Assembly (NCBI GenBank): GCA_016764435.1
Contig: JAESRX010000011.1
Location: 1 to 64,000 of the forward strand
Length of the DNA: 64,000 nt
Direction of reading: 5' to 3'
From: Flavobacteriaceae bacterium
Lineage (GTDB): Bacteria; Bacteroidota; Bacteroidia; Flavobacteriales; Flavobacteriaceae
In this document: piece after piece, positions 17,292-26,027 of the stretch
How positions within the stretch are numbered: position 1 is the first letter of the stretch
Layout of the letters: every line of letters starts with the position of its first letter
Notes under the pieces: model-generated
Databases searched by the model: none
Told to the model about the DNA's origin: nothing
The model's input: the letters and a program-made list of their open reading frames with translations, nothing else
Made by a program: the position numbers and the translations under genes

Positions 17292-18215
17292 TTACTGTTT
17301 TTTTGTCGCTAATTTCTCGAGTAATAAGATAAGTAAAAAACCTAACACAGCCAATATGCATGCGTAAACTAATAAGTTATCGCCTTCGAAATTAGAAGGG
17401 AACACACTTTCATCGTCTAACACCACTAATTTCTCTCCAAACATTTTAAACGACAATACTTTTTTCCAAGGCCATATTTTATTCAATGACCCCACAATAA
17501 ACCCAGTTAACACTGCCAAAGTGGCATTTTTATAATGTCCAAATAGCCATTTTAAAATTCGAGAAAATGTAAGCAAGCCTACAATGGCACCGGCTCCGAT
17601 AATGGCTATAGATTTTAAATCTCTTTCATGTACTGCGTCTAAGACAGGACGGTATGCCCCCAAAAGCACTAAAATAAAAGACCCCGAAATGCCTGGTAAA
17701 ATCATTGCGCAAATAGCCAAAGCACCGCATAAAAACAAATATAAAGGAGAGATCTCGTTACTTGTTACGGGACTCAATGTGGTAATATAAAAAGCGGTTA
17801 AAGCTCCTATTATCAATAGAATAATAGTAAATAGAGACCAGTTGGTAATTTGTTTGGCTACGTATAAAACACTTGCCAGTACTAAGCCAAAGAAAAATGA
17901 CCATAATAAAACAGGGTGTTCATCCAATAAAAATGCAATTAGTTTAGCTAAAGAAGCCACACTAATCGCTATCCCTAATAATAAAGCTGCTAGAAAATTA
18001 CCATTTATCACTTTCCAGAAGCTTTTAATTCCTTTTTCCTTGAGTATTTTTAAGGCATTTAAATTCACAGCGCTTATAGACTCCAGTAATTCCTCGTAAA
18101 TTCCAGAAATAAAAGCAATGGTTCCTCCAGAAACTCCTGGCACCACATCAGCGGCTCCCATAGCCACGCCTTTTAAGGTAATAAATAGATAATCAATTAA
18201 GCGTCTTTCCTGCAT
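17292..18215 (-). CDS. DUF368 (PopT-like) membrane protein, copy 2
   Basis: A 307-residue paralogue of the next gene with the same two signatures, GVAMGAADVVPGVSGGTIAF near residue 15 and AMILPGISGSFILVLLGAY around the middle, and about nine membrane helices. I chose the ATG at 18215 (MQERRLIDYLF), which aligns with the paralogue. A longer frame from 18305 would overlap the TPR gene and adds an unlikely N-terminus. The stop at 17292 abuts the start of copy 1. The putative role is undecaprenyl-phosphate recycling. Confidence 0.9.
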   Translation of the reverse strand: MQERRLIDYLFITLKGVAMGAADVVPGVSGGTIAFISGIYEELLESISAVNLNALKILKEKGIKSFWKVINGNFLAALLLGIAISVASLAKLIAFLLDEHPVLLWSFFFGLVLASVLYVAKQITNWSLFTIILLIIGALTAFYITTLSPVTSNEISPLYLFLCGALAICAMILPGISGSFILVLLGAYRPVLDAVHERDLKSIAIIGAGAIVGLLTFSRILKWLFGHYKNATLAVLTGFIVGSLNKIWPWKKVLSFKMFGEKLVVLDDESVFPSNFEGDNLLVYACILAVLGFLLILLLEKLATKKQ

Positions 18216-18252
18216 GTGTCTCGATAATTTTGAACACAAATGTAGTCTTTTA

Positions 18253-19644
18253 TTAGAAAGAAAATTTGTAAAAACTAACAATATCTTGCACCACGTGTAA
18301 ATCAAAAACAGCGGGATACATTTCCTTCATTAATTCATGATAATCAAAATCTAATGCCAAGCCTTTCTTTAAATAATGAACCCCTTTTTCTTCTGTCTCA
18401 AACAAAAAATGAAGGCAGGCCAATCTATAATTAAATGCGGCCGTGTTTGGAATTTCGGTATCCGCTTCTTCTAAACATGCTAATGCCAACTCATAATCGC
18501 CCAAAAAATAATGAACATCTACAAGGGCTATTCTAATGTCTACATCATCATCACCTAACTCTATACATAATTCAAAGACCTTTACTGCTTCTTCATAAAA
18601 GCTAAGTTTGATATTAATTTCACCAAAACGTCTCAAATAAGCTGTGTTCACTTGGTCAATATCCAAGGCTTTGTTAATATAATACAAGGACTTTTCGTAA
18701 TCTTTCTGTTGGTAGTAAATGGATGATAAGGCCATCCATCCTTTATCTAGTAATGGATCTTCATGTACAGTACGTTTATAAAACTGAAGCGCGTTCTCGT
18801 TATCCTTCAATTCTAAATAACATTCCCCAATCCTTAGCAATGCAAAAGACGTGGCATCCTCCAGTTCTAAGGTAGTCTTATAATTATCAATGGCTTCTTT
18901 ATAACGCCCTAATTTCTCAAGTGTTTTTGCTTTCTCAATATAGGCACCTACAAAAAGTTCGTCTACTAATACGGCGTAATCAAATGCGCGCAAGGCTTCA
19001 TCAAACTCATCCAGCACAAAATGCTGACGTCCTAATTGATGCCAAGCAACCTCACTATAAGGATCTTTATCTATATATGTGTTTAAAAACGCAATCGCTT
19101 CCACGTGCATATTTTCCATGTCAAAACAATACACCACATTGTACAAGGAAGAATAATCTTCTAAGTCATCCATTAAACAGGCTATAAAACTTTCTCTAGC
19201 CTTCGAAAAATTATTTAAAAATAAATACTCCATACCTAAAAGTCCATATACATCTGCTTTATCATCTGAATAATCCAAGGCGATGTTTAGTGCGACTAAG
19301 GCCTTCTTGTGATCGTTCGTTTTAGAATAAATAGTGGCTTTTTGAATGTAAACTTCTTCATTTGTAGGCTCCATGGCCTGAATGGTCTCTAAAATTTCAA
19401 TAGCCGCGGTGTATTTATCATCAAAAATAAGTATTTCAGCATCTAATAATTTTAAAGCTACCGACATCGGGTGTTGCCCTAAACCAAGGGCTAAGGCTTT
19501 TTTAGCCAAGGCCGATTTTCCGGCATCAATATAATACTGTATAATCCCTTCAAATTCCAACGAATCGAAAAAGTACACATTATTAGTCTTGAGCATTGAC
19601 TCAAACTTCTCTAAGGGTTTATTATATTCTGAAGACTGATCCAT
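18253..19644 (-). CDS. Tetratricopeptide repeat protein
   Basis: A 463-residue soluble protein built of about eleven TPR units, for example EVYIQKATIYSKTNDHKKAL, ADVYGLLGMEYLFLNNFSKA and GWMALSSIYYQQKDYEKSL. There is no signal peptide or membrane segment, so it is probably a cytosolic scaffold; partners are unknown. It is first in the operon TPR-DUF368-DUF368-aroE, with a promoter box 18 bases before its start. In flavobacteria this TPR-DUF368-aroE order recurs, to my recollection. Confidence 0.9.
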   Translation of the reverse strand: MDQSSEYNKPLEKFESMLKTNNVYFFDSLEFEGIIQYYIDAGKSALAKKALALGLGQHPMSVALKLLDAEILIFDDKYTAAIEILETIQAMEPTNEEVYIQKATIYSKTNDHKKALVALNIALDYSDDKADVYGLLGMEYLFLNNFSKARESFIACLMDDLEDYSSLYNVVYCFDMENMHVEAIAFLNTYIDKDPYSEVAWHQLGRQHFVLDEFDEALRAFDYAVLVDELFVGAYIEKAKTLEKLGRYKEAIDNYKTTLELEDATSFALLRIGECYLELKDNENALQFYKRTVHEDPLLDKGWMALSSIYYQQKDYEKSLYYINKALDIDQVNTAYLRRFGEINIKLSFYEEAVKVFELCIELGDDDVDIRIALVDVHYFLGDYELALACLEEADTEIPNTAAFNYRLACLHFLFETEEKGVHYLKKGLALDFDYHELMKEMYPAVFDLHVVQDIVSFYKFSF

Positions 19645-19661
19645 AGGGTTTCTTTACGGTA

Positions 19662-19669
19662 CAAAATTA
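19662..19669 (-). promoter_or_regulatory. TPR-DUF368-aroE operon promoter -7 box
   Basis: TAATTTTG on the minus strand (19669 to 19662) fits TAnnTTTG. The TSS is expected near 19656, 12 bases before the ATG. Confidence 0.55.
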
Positions 19670-19737
19670 AGCAATCAAGCAATGAACTTCTCAAAAAAAC
19701 AAAAATCTTTTTAACAATCTAATTAACAAAAAATATG

Positions 19738-19745
19738 TATTTTTG
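19738..19745 (+). promoter_or_regulatory. pyrR operon promoter -7 box
   Basis: TATTTTTG fits TAnnTTTG and lies 25 bases before the pyrR ATG at 19771. The leader would be about 20 nt, too short for a PyrR-type attenuator. Confidence 0.55.
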
Positions 19746-19770
19746 TATTCCAAACAACGTTTTGGAACTT

Positions 19771-20310
19771 ATGAGTCAAAAAATACTGCTTAGCGCGAAA
19801 GAGATTGATATCATTTTAAATCGATTGGCATGCCAGCTGATCGAAAATCACACTGATTTTTCGGAAACTGTTTTAATTGGAATTCAACCTCGAGGCATCT
19901 ATTTAGCCGAAAGATTGCGTTACATCTTACAAAACAAGTACGAAATAAATGACATTCAATTAGGCCAATTAGACATTACCTTTTATAGGGATGATTTTAG
20001 GAGAAGAGAAATTCCGATAGAAGCCAACAAAACAACCATCGATTTTATTGTAGAAAACAAGAATGTCGTTTTTATAGACGATGTCTTATATTCCGGACGT
20101 AGCATACGTGCGGCACTTACCGCCATTCAATCTTTTGGACGCCCCTTAGAAATAGAACTTTTAGTACTTATTGACAGGCGTTTTAGCCGTCATTTACCCA
20201 TCCAACCTACGTATCTAGGAAGGCAAGTGGATGTTATCAATGAAGAAAAAGTACTCGTCCAATGGCAAGAAAAAGACGGAAAAGACGCCGTTTACATACA
20301 AAATAACTAA
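19771..20310 (+). CDS. pyrR: Bifunctional pyrimidine regulator / uracil phosphoribosyltransferase PyrR
   Basis: The 179-residue protein has the type I phosphoribosyltransferase fold, with the PRPP loop VVFIDDVLYSGRSIRAALTA near residue 97 and the PyrR-typical IGIQPRGIYLAERL and LDITFYRDDFRRREI segments. PyrR forms UMP from uracil and PRPP and, in some bacteria, binds pyr mRNA leaders. Here the leader is too short for such control in cis. The start at 19771 is used because the upstream in-frame ATG at 19735 precedes the predicted promoter box. pyrB begins 4 bases after the stop. Confidence 0.93.
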   Translation: MSQKILLSAKEIDIILNRLACQLIENHTDFSETVLIGIQPRGIYLAERLRYILQNKYEINDIQLGQLDITFYRDDFRRREIPIEANKTTIDFIVENKNVVFIDDVLYSGRSIRAALTAIQSFGRPLEIELLVLIDRRFSRHLPIQPTYLGRQVDVINEEKVLVQWQEKDGKDAVYIQNN

Positions 20311-20314
20311 GAAC

Positions 20315-21244
20315 ATGAATCAACTAAGCGTTCAGCACCTTTTAGGAATTAAACATTTAAAAGCTTCCGATATTGAACTGATATTCAATACGGCTGATCA
20401 TTTTAAAGAAGTGATAAATCGCCCTATAAAAAAGGTCCCTTCACTACGTGATATAACCATTGCAAACTTGTTTTTCGAAAACAGTACACGTACTAAATTA
20501 TCGTTTGAATTAGCAGAAAAAAGATTATCAGCAGATGTTATCAACTTTTCAGCAAGCGGTTCTTCCGTATCCAAAGGAGAAACATTAATCGATACGGCTA
20601 ATAATATTTTATCCATGAAAGTAGATTTAATAGTCATGCGACATCCACATGTAGGTGCCTGTGATTTTTTATCTAAAAACGTAGATGCGCGAATTATTAA
20701 TGCCGGAGACGGAACACATGAACATCCCACTCAAGCACTCTTAGACTCCTACTCTATCCGAGAAAAACTAGGGTCTGTCAAAGGAAAAAATGTGGTAATT
20801 GTAGGGGATATCTTACATTCACGCGTGGCACTGTCTAATATTTATGCCTTGCAGTTACAAGGAGCAAATGTAAAGGTCTGTGGTCCAAAATCACTTATCC
20901 CTACACATATTGAAAGTTTAGGTGTAGAAGTGGAACCTAATTTAAAAAAAGCATTGGAATGGTGTGATGTCGCCAATATGTTACGGGTTCAAAACGAACG
21001 TATGGATCTTAATTATTTCCCATCGACCAGAGAATACACACAACTTTTTGGTGTGAATAAAGATTTACTAGACTCCTTGTCAAAAAAAATAGTGATCATG
21101 CATCCAGGACCAATCAATAGAGGTGTAGAAATTACCAGTGATGTGGCAGATGCCGATCAATCAATTATATTAAATCAAGTAGAAAACGGTGTTGCTGTAC
21201 GAATGGCCGTTATCTATTTATTGGCACAGCAAATTGAAAGATAA
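20315..21244 (+). CDS. pyrB: Aspartate carbamoyltransferase catalytic subunit
   Basis: PyrB condenses carbamoyl phosphate with aspartate, the first committed pyrimidine step. The 309-residue chain has the carbamoyl-phosphate loop FENSTRTKLSFELAEKRL near residue 55, GDGTHEHPTQALLDSY near residue 131 and HPGPINRGVEI near residue 265. No pyrI regulatory gene is adjacent, so it is probably the unregulated trimeric class. The start at 20315 (MNQLSVQHLLGI) matches the family; a longer frame would overlap pyrR. Confidence 0.96.
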   Translation: MNQLSVQHLLGIKHLKASDIELIFNTADHFKEVINRPIKKVPSLRDITIANLFFENSTRTKLSFELAEKRLSADVINFSASGSSVSKGETLIDTANNILSMKVDLIVMRHPHVGACDFLSKNVDARIINAGDGTHEHPTQALLDSYSIREKLGSVKGKNVVIVGDILHSRVALSNIYALQLQGANVKVCGPKSLIPTHIESLGVEVEPNLKKALEWCDVANMLRVQNERMDLNYFPSTREYTQLFGVNKDLLDSLSKKIVIMHPGPINRGVEITSDVADADQSIILNQVENGVAVRMAVIYLLAQQIER

Positions 21245-21248
21245 AACT

Positions 21249-21581
21249 ATGATTATAGCGAAAAAAGAATTGTATACAAGCATCGAGCCTACTGAAGTTT
21301 CTATTCAGGATTTCCATGCCACACTTGTAAATAAACAAGATGAATTTGAAAATCAACACCTAATCATTAATTTTTCTGAGAAAAATAACGTGAAAATTGA
21401 AGAATTATTACTATTTTTGAGTATAAGTACACAAAAAAAAGACAATGGCATGTCTTTTGTAATTGTCTCTACAGATATATTTATGGATGAACTTCCTGAG
21501 GAATTGATAGTTGTACCAACATTTACAGAAGCAGAAGACATCTTACAAATGGACGCCATAGAACGAGAATTAGGCTTTTAA
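21249..21581 (+). CDS. Small STAS-like protein between pyrB and rnz
   Basis: A 110-residue soluble protein with an alternating strand/helix pattern (QHLIINFSEKNNVKIEELLLFLSISTQ, GMSFVIVSTDIFMDELPEELIVVPTFTEA) that resembles a STAS or anti-sigma-antagonist fold. It lacks the conserved phosphorylatable serine motif that I can recognise. Flavobacterial genomes often carry this gene directly before rnz, and it is sometimes mis-labelled as ribonuclease Z. It starts 4 bases after the pyrB stop (ATG 21249). Function unknown. Confidence 0.7.
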   Translation: MIIAKKELYTSIEPTEVSIQDFHATLVNKQDEFENQHLIINFSEKNNVKIEELLLFLSISTQKKDNGMSFVIVSTDIFMDELPEELIVVPTFTEAEDILQMDAIERELGF

Positions 21582-21596
21582 AACGAACGCATATTG

Positions 21597-21956
21597 ATGA
21601 AAAAACTACTATTTATAACTTTATTATTATTCTTAAGCTCCCCTGTAATTGCACAGCAACATACTTGGGGAAGTAAAGTTGTGAAAAATGTAGCTCCAAA
21701 AACACTGACTGTAGTCACGGCCTATCCGAATCCTTTTAGCACAGAAACCCGTGTCAATTTTAATTCGACCGTTAGACAAACCGTTACCTTTACCGTTAAA
21801 AACCTTTTAGGAAACACCGTGTACATGGAACGTATTAATGCAAAAAAAGGACGTAACTATGTCCCTTTTAAACGAGATAATTTACAAAATGGAATGTATA
21901 TTTATTCTCTACAAACAGATACTGAAATAGTCTCGAAACGACTGGTGATTAGATGA
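21597..21956 (+). CDS. Minimal protein consisting of a signal peptide and a T9SS type A sorting domain
   Basis: A 119-residue protein. Residues 1-20 form a Sec signal peptide ending in VIAQ. After a short linker, residues ~40-119 form a complete type A C-terminal domain of the type IX secretion system. It starts with the classic AYPNPF motif, followed by TVTFTVKNLLGNTVY, the LQNGMYIYSL turn and the terminal KRLVIR. There is no cargo domain. It sits between the STAS-like gene and rnz, overlapping rnz by 4 bases (ATGA). It could be a T9SS substrate with no passenger, a periplasmic CTD mimic, or a member of a CTD-like family retained in the periplasm. Confidence 0.82.
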   Translation: MKKLLFITLLLFLSSPVIAQQHTWGSKVVKNVAPKTLTVVTAYPNPFSTETRVNFNSTVRQTVTFTVKNLLGNTVYMERINAKKGRNYVPFKRDNLQNGMYIYSLQTDTEIVSKRLVIR

Positions 21957-22867
21957 GTATAAGCCTAACTATTTTAGGTTGTCACTCTGCCACTCCTCGC
22001 GTAAACGCACACCCTACTTCACAATTTATATCTATCAATAATCGTACTTTCTTAATAGATTGTGGCGAAGGAACACAGGTGCAATTACGCAAGTACAAAT
22101 TGAGCTTTTCAAAAATACAATGCATCTTTATTTCTCACCTACACGGTGATCATTATTATGGATTAATTGGCCTTATTTCTACGTTTATGCTTCATAAACG
22201 AACTCAAGAACTTCATATATATGGTCCAAAAGGCTTGAAAGAGGTCATAACTTTACAACTAAAACTCTCTAAAACTTGGATTAATTTCGGCCTATATTTT
22301 CATGAATTGAATTCAAAATCGTCTGAATTAATTTTTGAAGACGATAAGGTAACTGTTCACACAATCCCCTTAAAACACCGTGTGTACACCAACGGTTTTC
22401 TATTTAAAGAAAAAGAAGGAAATAGGAAATTAAACATGGGCAAAATTATCAAACACACTGAAATTGATGTCTGTGATTACAGAAACTTACAGTTAGGAAA
22501 AGATTTTAAAAATAGTGATGGTAGTATTGTGAAAAATGACTTGATAACCTTGGCTCCCAGTCCTGGAAAATCGTATGCTTTTTGTAGTGACACCCTATTT
22601 ACCGAGAGTATTATCCCAATTATAAAAAATTGTGATTTACTATACCACGAAACGACCTTCCTAAAAGAGATGGAGACACTAGCCACTACCACCATGCACT
22701 CTACCGCACAGCAAGCAGGAATAATTGCAAAAAAAGCCCATGTGCAACAATTAATTATCGGACATTTTTCAGCACGATATACAGACCTTAATTTGTTTAA
22801 GCAAGAAGCAATGGCCGAATTTCCAGCAACCGAACTGGCCAAAGCAGGAAAAGAATTTAAGGTCTAG
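21953..22867 (+). CDS. rnz: Ribonuclease Z
   Basis: RNase Z cuts tRNA precursors at the 3' end, preparing CCA addition. The 304-residue metallo-beta-lactamase protein carries LIDCGEGTQVQL near residue 35, the zinc motif HLHGDHYYGL near residue 61 (HxHxDH) and later AFCSDT, YHETTF and GHFSARY, which contain the remaining ligands. The length fits the short bacterial form. Its ATG overlaps the TGA of the T9SS mini-protein, so it is translated in series. Confidence 0.96.
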   Translation: MSISLTILGCHSATPRVNAHPTSQFISINNRTFLIDCGEGTQVQLRKYKLSFSKIQCIFISHLHGDHYYGLIGLISTFMLHKRTQELHIYGPKGLKEVITLQLKLSKTWINFGLYFHELNSKSSELIFEDDKVTVHTIPLKHRVYTNGFLFKEKEGNRKLNMGKIIKHTEIDVCDYRNLQLGKDFKNSDGSIVKNDLITLAPSPGKSYAFCSDTLFTESIIPIIKNCDLLYHETTFLKEMETLATTTMHSTAQQAGIIAKKAHVQQLIIGHFSARYTDLNLFKQEAMAEFPATELAKAGKEFKV

Positions 22868-23212
22868 AAATCACAACCGACTCCTTAAACCTTACATTCT
22901 AACACTATTTTCTAACATTCATCCATTTACTAAGTACAACGACATCCTAGTACACTCCTCAGTATTGTTATGAAAATATGGATACATCGTATTCCTTTAT
23001 TTCAGGAGTACTCACCTCTTAGGATAAAACATTGAAAACCCCAATAGGCAAACGAACTTAACGAATCTCTATCTAAAATCTCCCTTCGAAACCCCCTCTT
23101 ATAAATGTTAAAAAGATGTTAAATCACTTTTTAAAAGTAACATTACCCCTACCCTTTAGTCTATTAATCAAAAGGTTCTAAACCTAACAATTGTTAATTG
23201 TTTCTTAAAACT

Positions 23213-23235
23213 AGTACTTTGTTTTGCACAGTACT
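23213..23235. promoter_or_regulatory. PadR-type operator, site A
   Basis: The sequence reads AGTACTTTG-TTTTG-CACAGTACT, a dyad with 9-base arms (one mismatch) about a 5-base centre. The same design is found at 58307-58329, upstream of an operon encoding a PadR regulator, with exactly 12 bases to the -7 box in both cases. The central TTTG is positioned as the promoter -33 element, so a bound protein would block polymerase. Confidence 0.72.
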
Positions 23236-23247
23236 ATCTTTATACCA

Positions 23248-23255
23248 TATCTTTG
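23248..23255 (+). promoter_or_regulatory. TonB receptor promoter -7 box
   Basis: TATCTTTG matches TAnnTTTG, 21 bases downstream of the TTTG at 23223-23226. The TSS is expected near 23262, leaving a leader of about 220 nt before the receptor. Confidence 0.6.
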
Positions 23256-23273
23256 TATAACATTAAAACAAAC

Positions 23274-23387
23274 ATGATGAAAACATATCAACTACAAATA
23301 CGCCTAAAAAATCTCCGTTTGAAAGATCACAACAGTAATGTATACCTCGACGCTGGGGAAAACTCAGTACAACTCACAAACAATTAA
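23274..23387 (+). CDS. Possible 37-residue leader peptide
   Basis: An ATG frame begins about 12 bases after the predicted TSS and encodes MMKTYQLQIRLKNLRLKDHN and 17 more residues. It is lysine-, leucine- and asparagine-rich with no signal peptide or known domain. Its placement as first frame of the receptor transcript, before a strong stem-loop, is what makes it notable. It may be a short regulatory or chance frame. Confidence 0.3.
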   Translation: MMKTYQLQIRLKNLRLKDHNSNVYLDAGENSVQLTNN

Positions 23388-23426
23388 TTTAAAAACATAT
23401 CACAAGGCATAGCAATAATTACTACG

Positions 23427-23450
23427 ATCTCTAAATGACCATTTAGAGAT
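23427..23450 (+). promoter_or_regulatory. Stem-loop in the receptor leader
   Basis: ATCTCTAAAT (23427-23436) pairs perfectly with ATTTAGAGAT (23441-23450) around the loop GACC. The following bases are not T-rich, so it is not a standard terminator. It lies 30 bases before the receptor start codon. Confidence 0.55.
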
Positions 23451-23480
23451 ACATTACACTAACCAACAAACAAATTAATC

Positions 23481-25883
23481 ATGAAGAAATTACTTATTAT
23501 CATAACACTGTGCTTTCTAGTCATCAGTCCAGCACAAGCCGACAATACTGTTCCCAAACTGACATCTATCGCTGGAAAAGTAATAGATGCCCTTTCTAAA
23601 GAACCACTACCTTATGTTACAATTGTAATAAAAGATGCACAAAACAAGATCATTACCGGAGGAATAACAGGAGACAATGGGAATTTTATCATCAAAAAAA
23701 TCCCCCGAGGAAAAACCCTCATAGAAATTCAATACATCGGTTACAAAACATATAAAAAAACGATAGTGATAAGCACCAAAACAGGCGCTATCAAGCTTGG
23801 CACAATTGTTTTAGAAGAGTCTTCTGCCCTATTAGATGCCGTATTAATCATAGCAGAGACCTCTACTATCACACAAAAAGTAGATCGTAAAGTAATCAAC
23901 GTCGGAAAGGATTTACAAGCTGCAGGAACTACTGCTGCCGAATTATTAAACAATGTACAATCTGTAAGCGTAGACTCTCAGTCTGGAAACATTAGCTTAA
24001 GAGGAAACGAAAACGTACGTATTTTGGTAGACGGAAAACCAACCAATATTGCGGCCTCCCAATTATTACAGCAAATCCCCTCTAGTTCAATTAAATCGGT
24101 AGAATTAATCACCAACCCATCGGCCAAATACAATCCAGAAGGAATGTCCGGAATTATTAATATAGTCTTGCATAAAAATGCAACTATTGGGTTTAACGGA
24201 AACGTAAAATTAGGACTAACCCAAGGTGACAACACACGTACCAATGGATCTCTAAACATGAATTACAAAGTAAATAATGTGAATTTTTATATGAATTATG
24301 GTGCTAACAGAGGAAAACGATCTAGTAATGGTGATGTAAGACGCCTAGATTTAGGAAGTAGACAGCAGATATCTATGGAAAAAGACAACACGTCTGACTT
24401 ACTTAAAATAGGGATCGATTATGATATTAACGATAAAAATAGCCTCTCTTTTTACACTACACAAAACTGGAGTACTGGCTATTTACATTCTACTACCAAT
24501 AAGGTATACGACAATGAAAATGGTACAAATACGATAGAAGTCATGGTCAATAACGATGATTCGAAAAGTGAAACCTACAATTTTAATTACACTACTAAGT
24601 TTAATAAAGATGGACATGAATTGGATTTTGAATTCAACAAATCCACGGCAACTCCCTCAGGGTTACAAGTATACTCTGAAGTATACACCTCGAAAAACAA
24701 CCTATTAAACTACCAAGTTTTCTCTCTAAATAAAAGAGAAAACACCATTGCAAATATAGATTATACCAATCCAATTTCAAAAACATCAACACTAGAAATA
24801 GGGGCAGAATACAGAACTCAAAACACAAAAAACAACCGTGATTCCAATCAAAGAAAGGAAATCATAAGTGATTTTGAAATGAAAAAATTCACCTACAATA
24901 GAGATATTTACTCGTTCTACACCAACTATAATACCAAGTGGGATCAATTTAATTTACAAGTTGGTGCACGTATAGAACAATACAATGTAACCGCCAATTT
25001 CTCAACGGATGGCATCCAAGAAGAAACCTATACAGATGAAATCTTTAGCATCTATCCATCTGCCTTCTTAACCTATAACCCATCGAAAAAACATCAATTT
25101 CAAGCAAGTTATAGTCGAAGAGTCGACAGGCCCGGTTTAGGACAAGTGAATCCAAACCTAAAATGGAGTACCTCGACAATGGATTCCAGAGGAAACCCCA
25201 ATTTAAAACCACAATTCACCAACTCATTTGAGCTAAATTACACTAAAAGTCTAAAAAATGGTTCCATAACTGTAGGTACTTTCTATAGATTAATAAACAA
25301 TAATATTAGTAGAAGTATCAGTGCACATCCAACCAACTCAGAGAAAGTTGAATTGTCCTATAGAAACACCGACGATACAGATGCTTATGGAATAGAAGTT
25401 TCGACCAATTTAAGGTTGGCAAAATGGTGGAGAATAAACGGTAGCTTTGACTTTTACCAAAACAATGAAAATGGACTGATCGATAATAAATTAGTAGCAG
25501 TAAGTAGTGTCCAATGGAACGCAAGAATAAGCCATAGCTTTACAGCGACTAAAAAATTACGTTTCAATATTTTTTCCATGTACCGAGGCCCTGGTCAAAG
25601 TATACAGTTTAAAACAGAACCAATGTGGATGGTAAACGCTGGAGCCACCTATAGGGTTCTCAAAGGAAAAGGAACCCTAAGTTTACGTTTTAACGATATA
25701 TTTAAAGGTATGAAGTTTCAATTCGAAACTGAAAAACCTTATCCACAAACAGGTGTATTTAACTGGGAAAGTCAAACAGCTTACCTTGGTTTTAATTACC
25801 GATTTGGAGGAGGAAAAAACAAAGCAAAACAACGAAAGAGAAGAGAAAATAATGAAAAACAAGGAGGAGGCGGTTTTATATAA
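23481..25883 (+). CDS. TonB-dependent receptor / outer-membrane beta-barrel family protein
   Basis: An 800-residue outer-membrane protein. It has a Sec signal peptide (residues 1-20, ending AQA), a carboxypeptidase-regulatory-like domain (about 28-110, IAGKVIDALSKEPLPYVTIVI and the DNGNF turn), a plug domain (about 120-230, VSVDSQSGNISLRGNENVRI, SGIINIVLHKN) and a beta-barrel of the OMP_b-brl_3 type. The C-terminus is odd: after the last strand (AYLGFNYRFGGG) comes a basic tail rich in K/R and G. No SusD partner is adjacent. The substrate is unknown. Expression is predicted to be controlled by the dyad at 23213 shared with the PadR operon, hinting at an envelope-stress role. Confidence 0.9.
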   Translation: MKKLLIIITLCFLVISPAQADNTVPKLTSIAGKVIDALSKEPLPYVTIVIKDAQNKIITGGITGDNGNFIIKKIPRGKTLIEIQYIGYKTYKKTIVISTKTGAIKLGTIVLEESSALLDAVLIIAETSTITQKVDRKVINVGKDLQAAGTTAAELLNNVQSVSVDSQSGNISLRGNENVRILVDGKPTNIAASQLLQQIPSSSIKSVELITNPSAKYNPEGMSGIINIVLHKNATIGFNGNVKLGLTQGDNTRTNGSLNMNYKVNNVNFYMNYGANRGKRSSNGDVRRLDLGSRQQISMEKDNTSDLLKIGIDYDINDKNSLSFYTTQNWSTGYLHSTTNKVYDNENGTNTIEVMVNNDDSKSETYNFNYTTKFNKDGHELDFEFNKSTATPSGLQVYSEVYTSKNNLLNYQVFSLNKRENTIANIDYTNPISKTSTLEIGAEYRTQNTKNNRDSNQRKEIISDFEMKKFTYNRDIYSFYTNYNTKWDQFNLQVGARIEQYNVTANFSTDGIQEETYTDEIFSIYPSAFLTYNPSKKHQFQASYSRRVDRPGLGQVNPNLKWSTSTMDSRGNPNLKPQFTNSFELNYTKSLKNGSITVGTFYRLINNNISRSISAHPTNSEKVELSYRNTDDTDAYGIEVSTNLRLAKWWRINGSFDFYQNNENGLIDNKLVAVSSVQWNARISHSFTATKKLRFNIFSMYRGPGQSIQFKTEPMWMVNAGATYRVLKGKGTLSLRFNDIFKGMKFQFETEKPYPQTGVFNWESQTAYLGFNYRFGGGKNKAKQRKRRENNEKQGGGGFI

Positions 25884-26027
25884 CCTTCTCTAATTTATCC
25901 CGGACTACACAATACACTAAAACTAACGTATACGTATACAAGTACTTACAAATTCAATGGCTACCTTATAATATGGTAGTCATTGTTTTTTGTATCAAAA
26001 AAAAAATGTAACTTTCCAAGAAAAAAG

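Larger units (their letters stand above)
22868..23480. other. Long regulatory intergenic region upstream of the TonB receptor
   Basis: No conserved gene is seen in the first 340 bases. The last 270 bases hold a 23-bp dyad operator (23213-23235), a -7 box (23248-23255), a 37-codon frame (23274-23387) and a stem-loop (23427-23450), each listed separately. They give the receptor an unusually long, structured leader of about 220 nt. Confidence 0.7.

Noticed and set aside
22868-23200. Possible tRNA or small RNA gene in the long gap before the receptor
   Set aside because: No cloverleaf arms, T-loop sequence or terminator could be found.
25924-25938. Overlapping GTATAC palindromes after the first TonB receptor
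   Set aside because: Short, AT-rich and without T-run or nearby promoter; probably chance.
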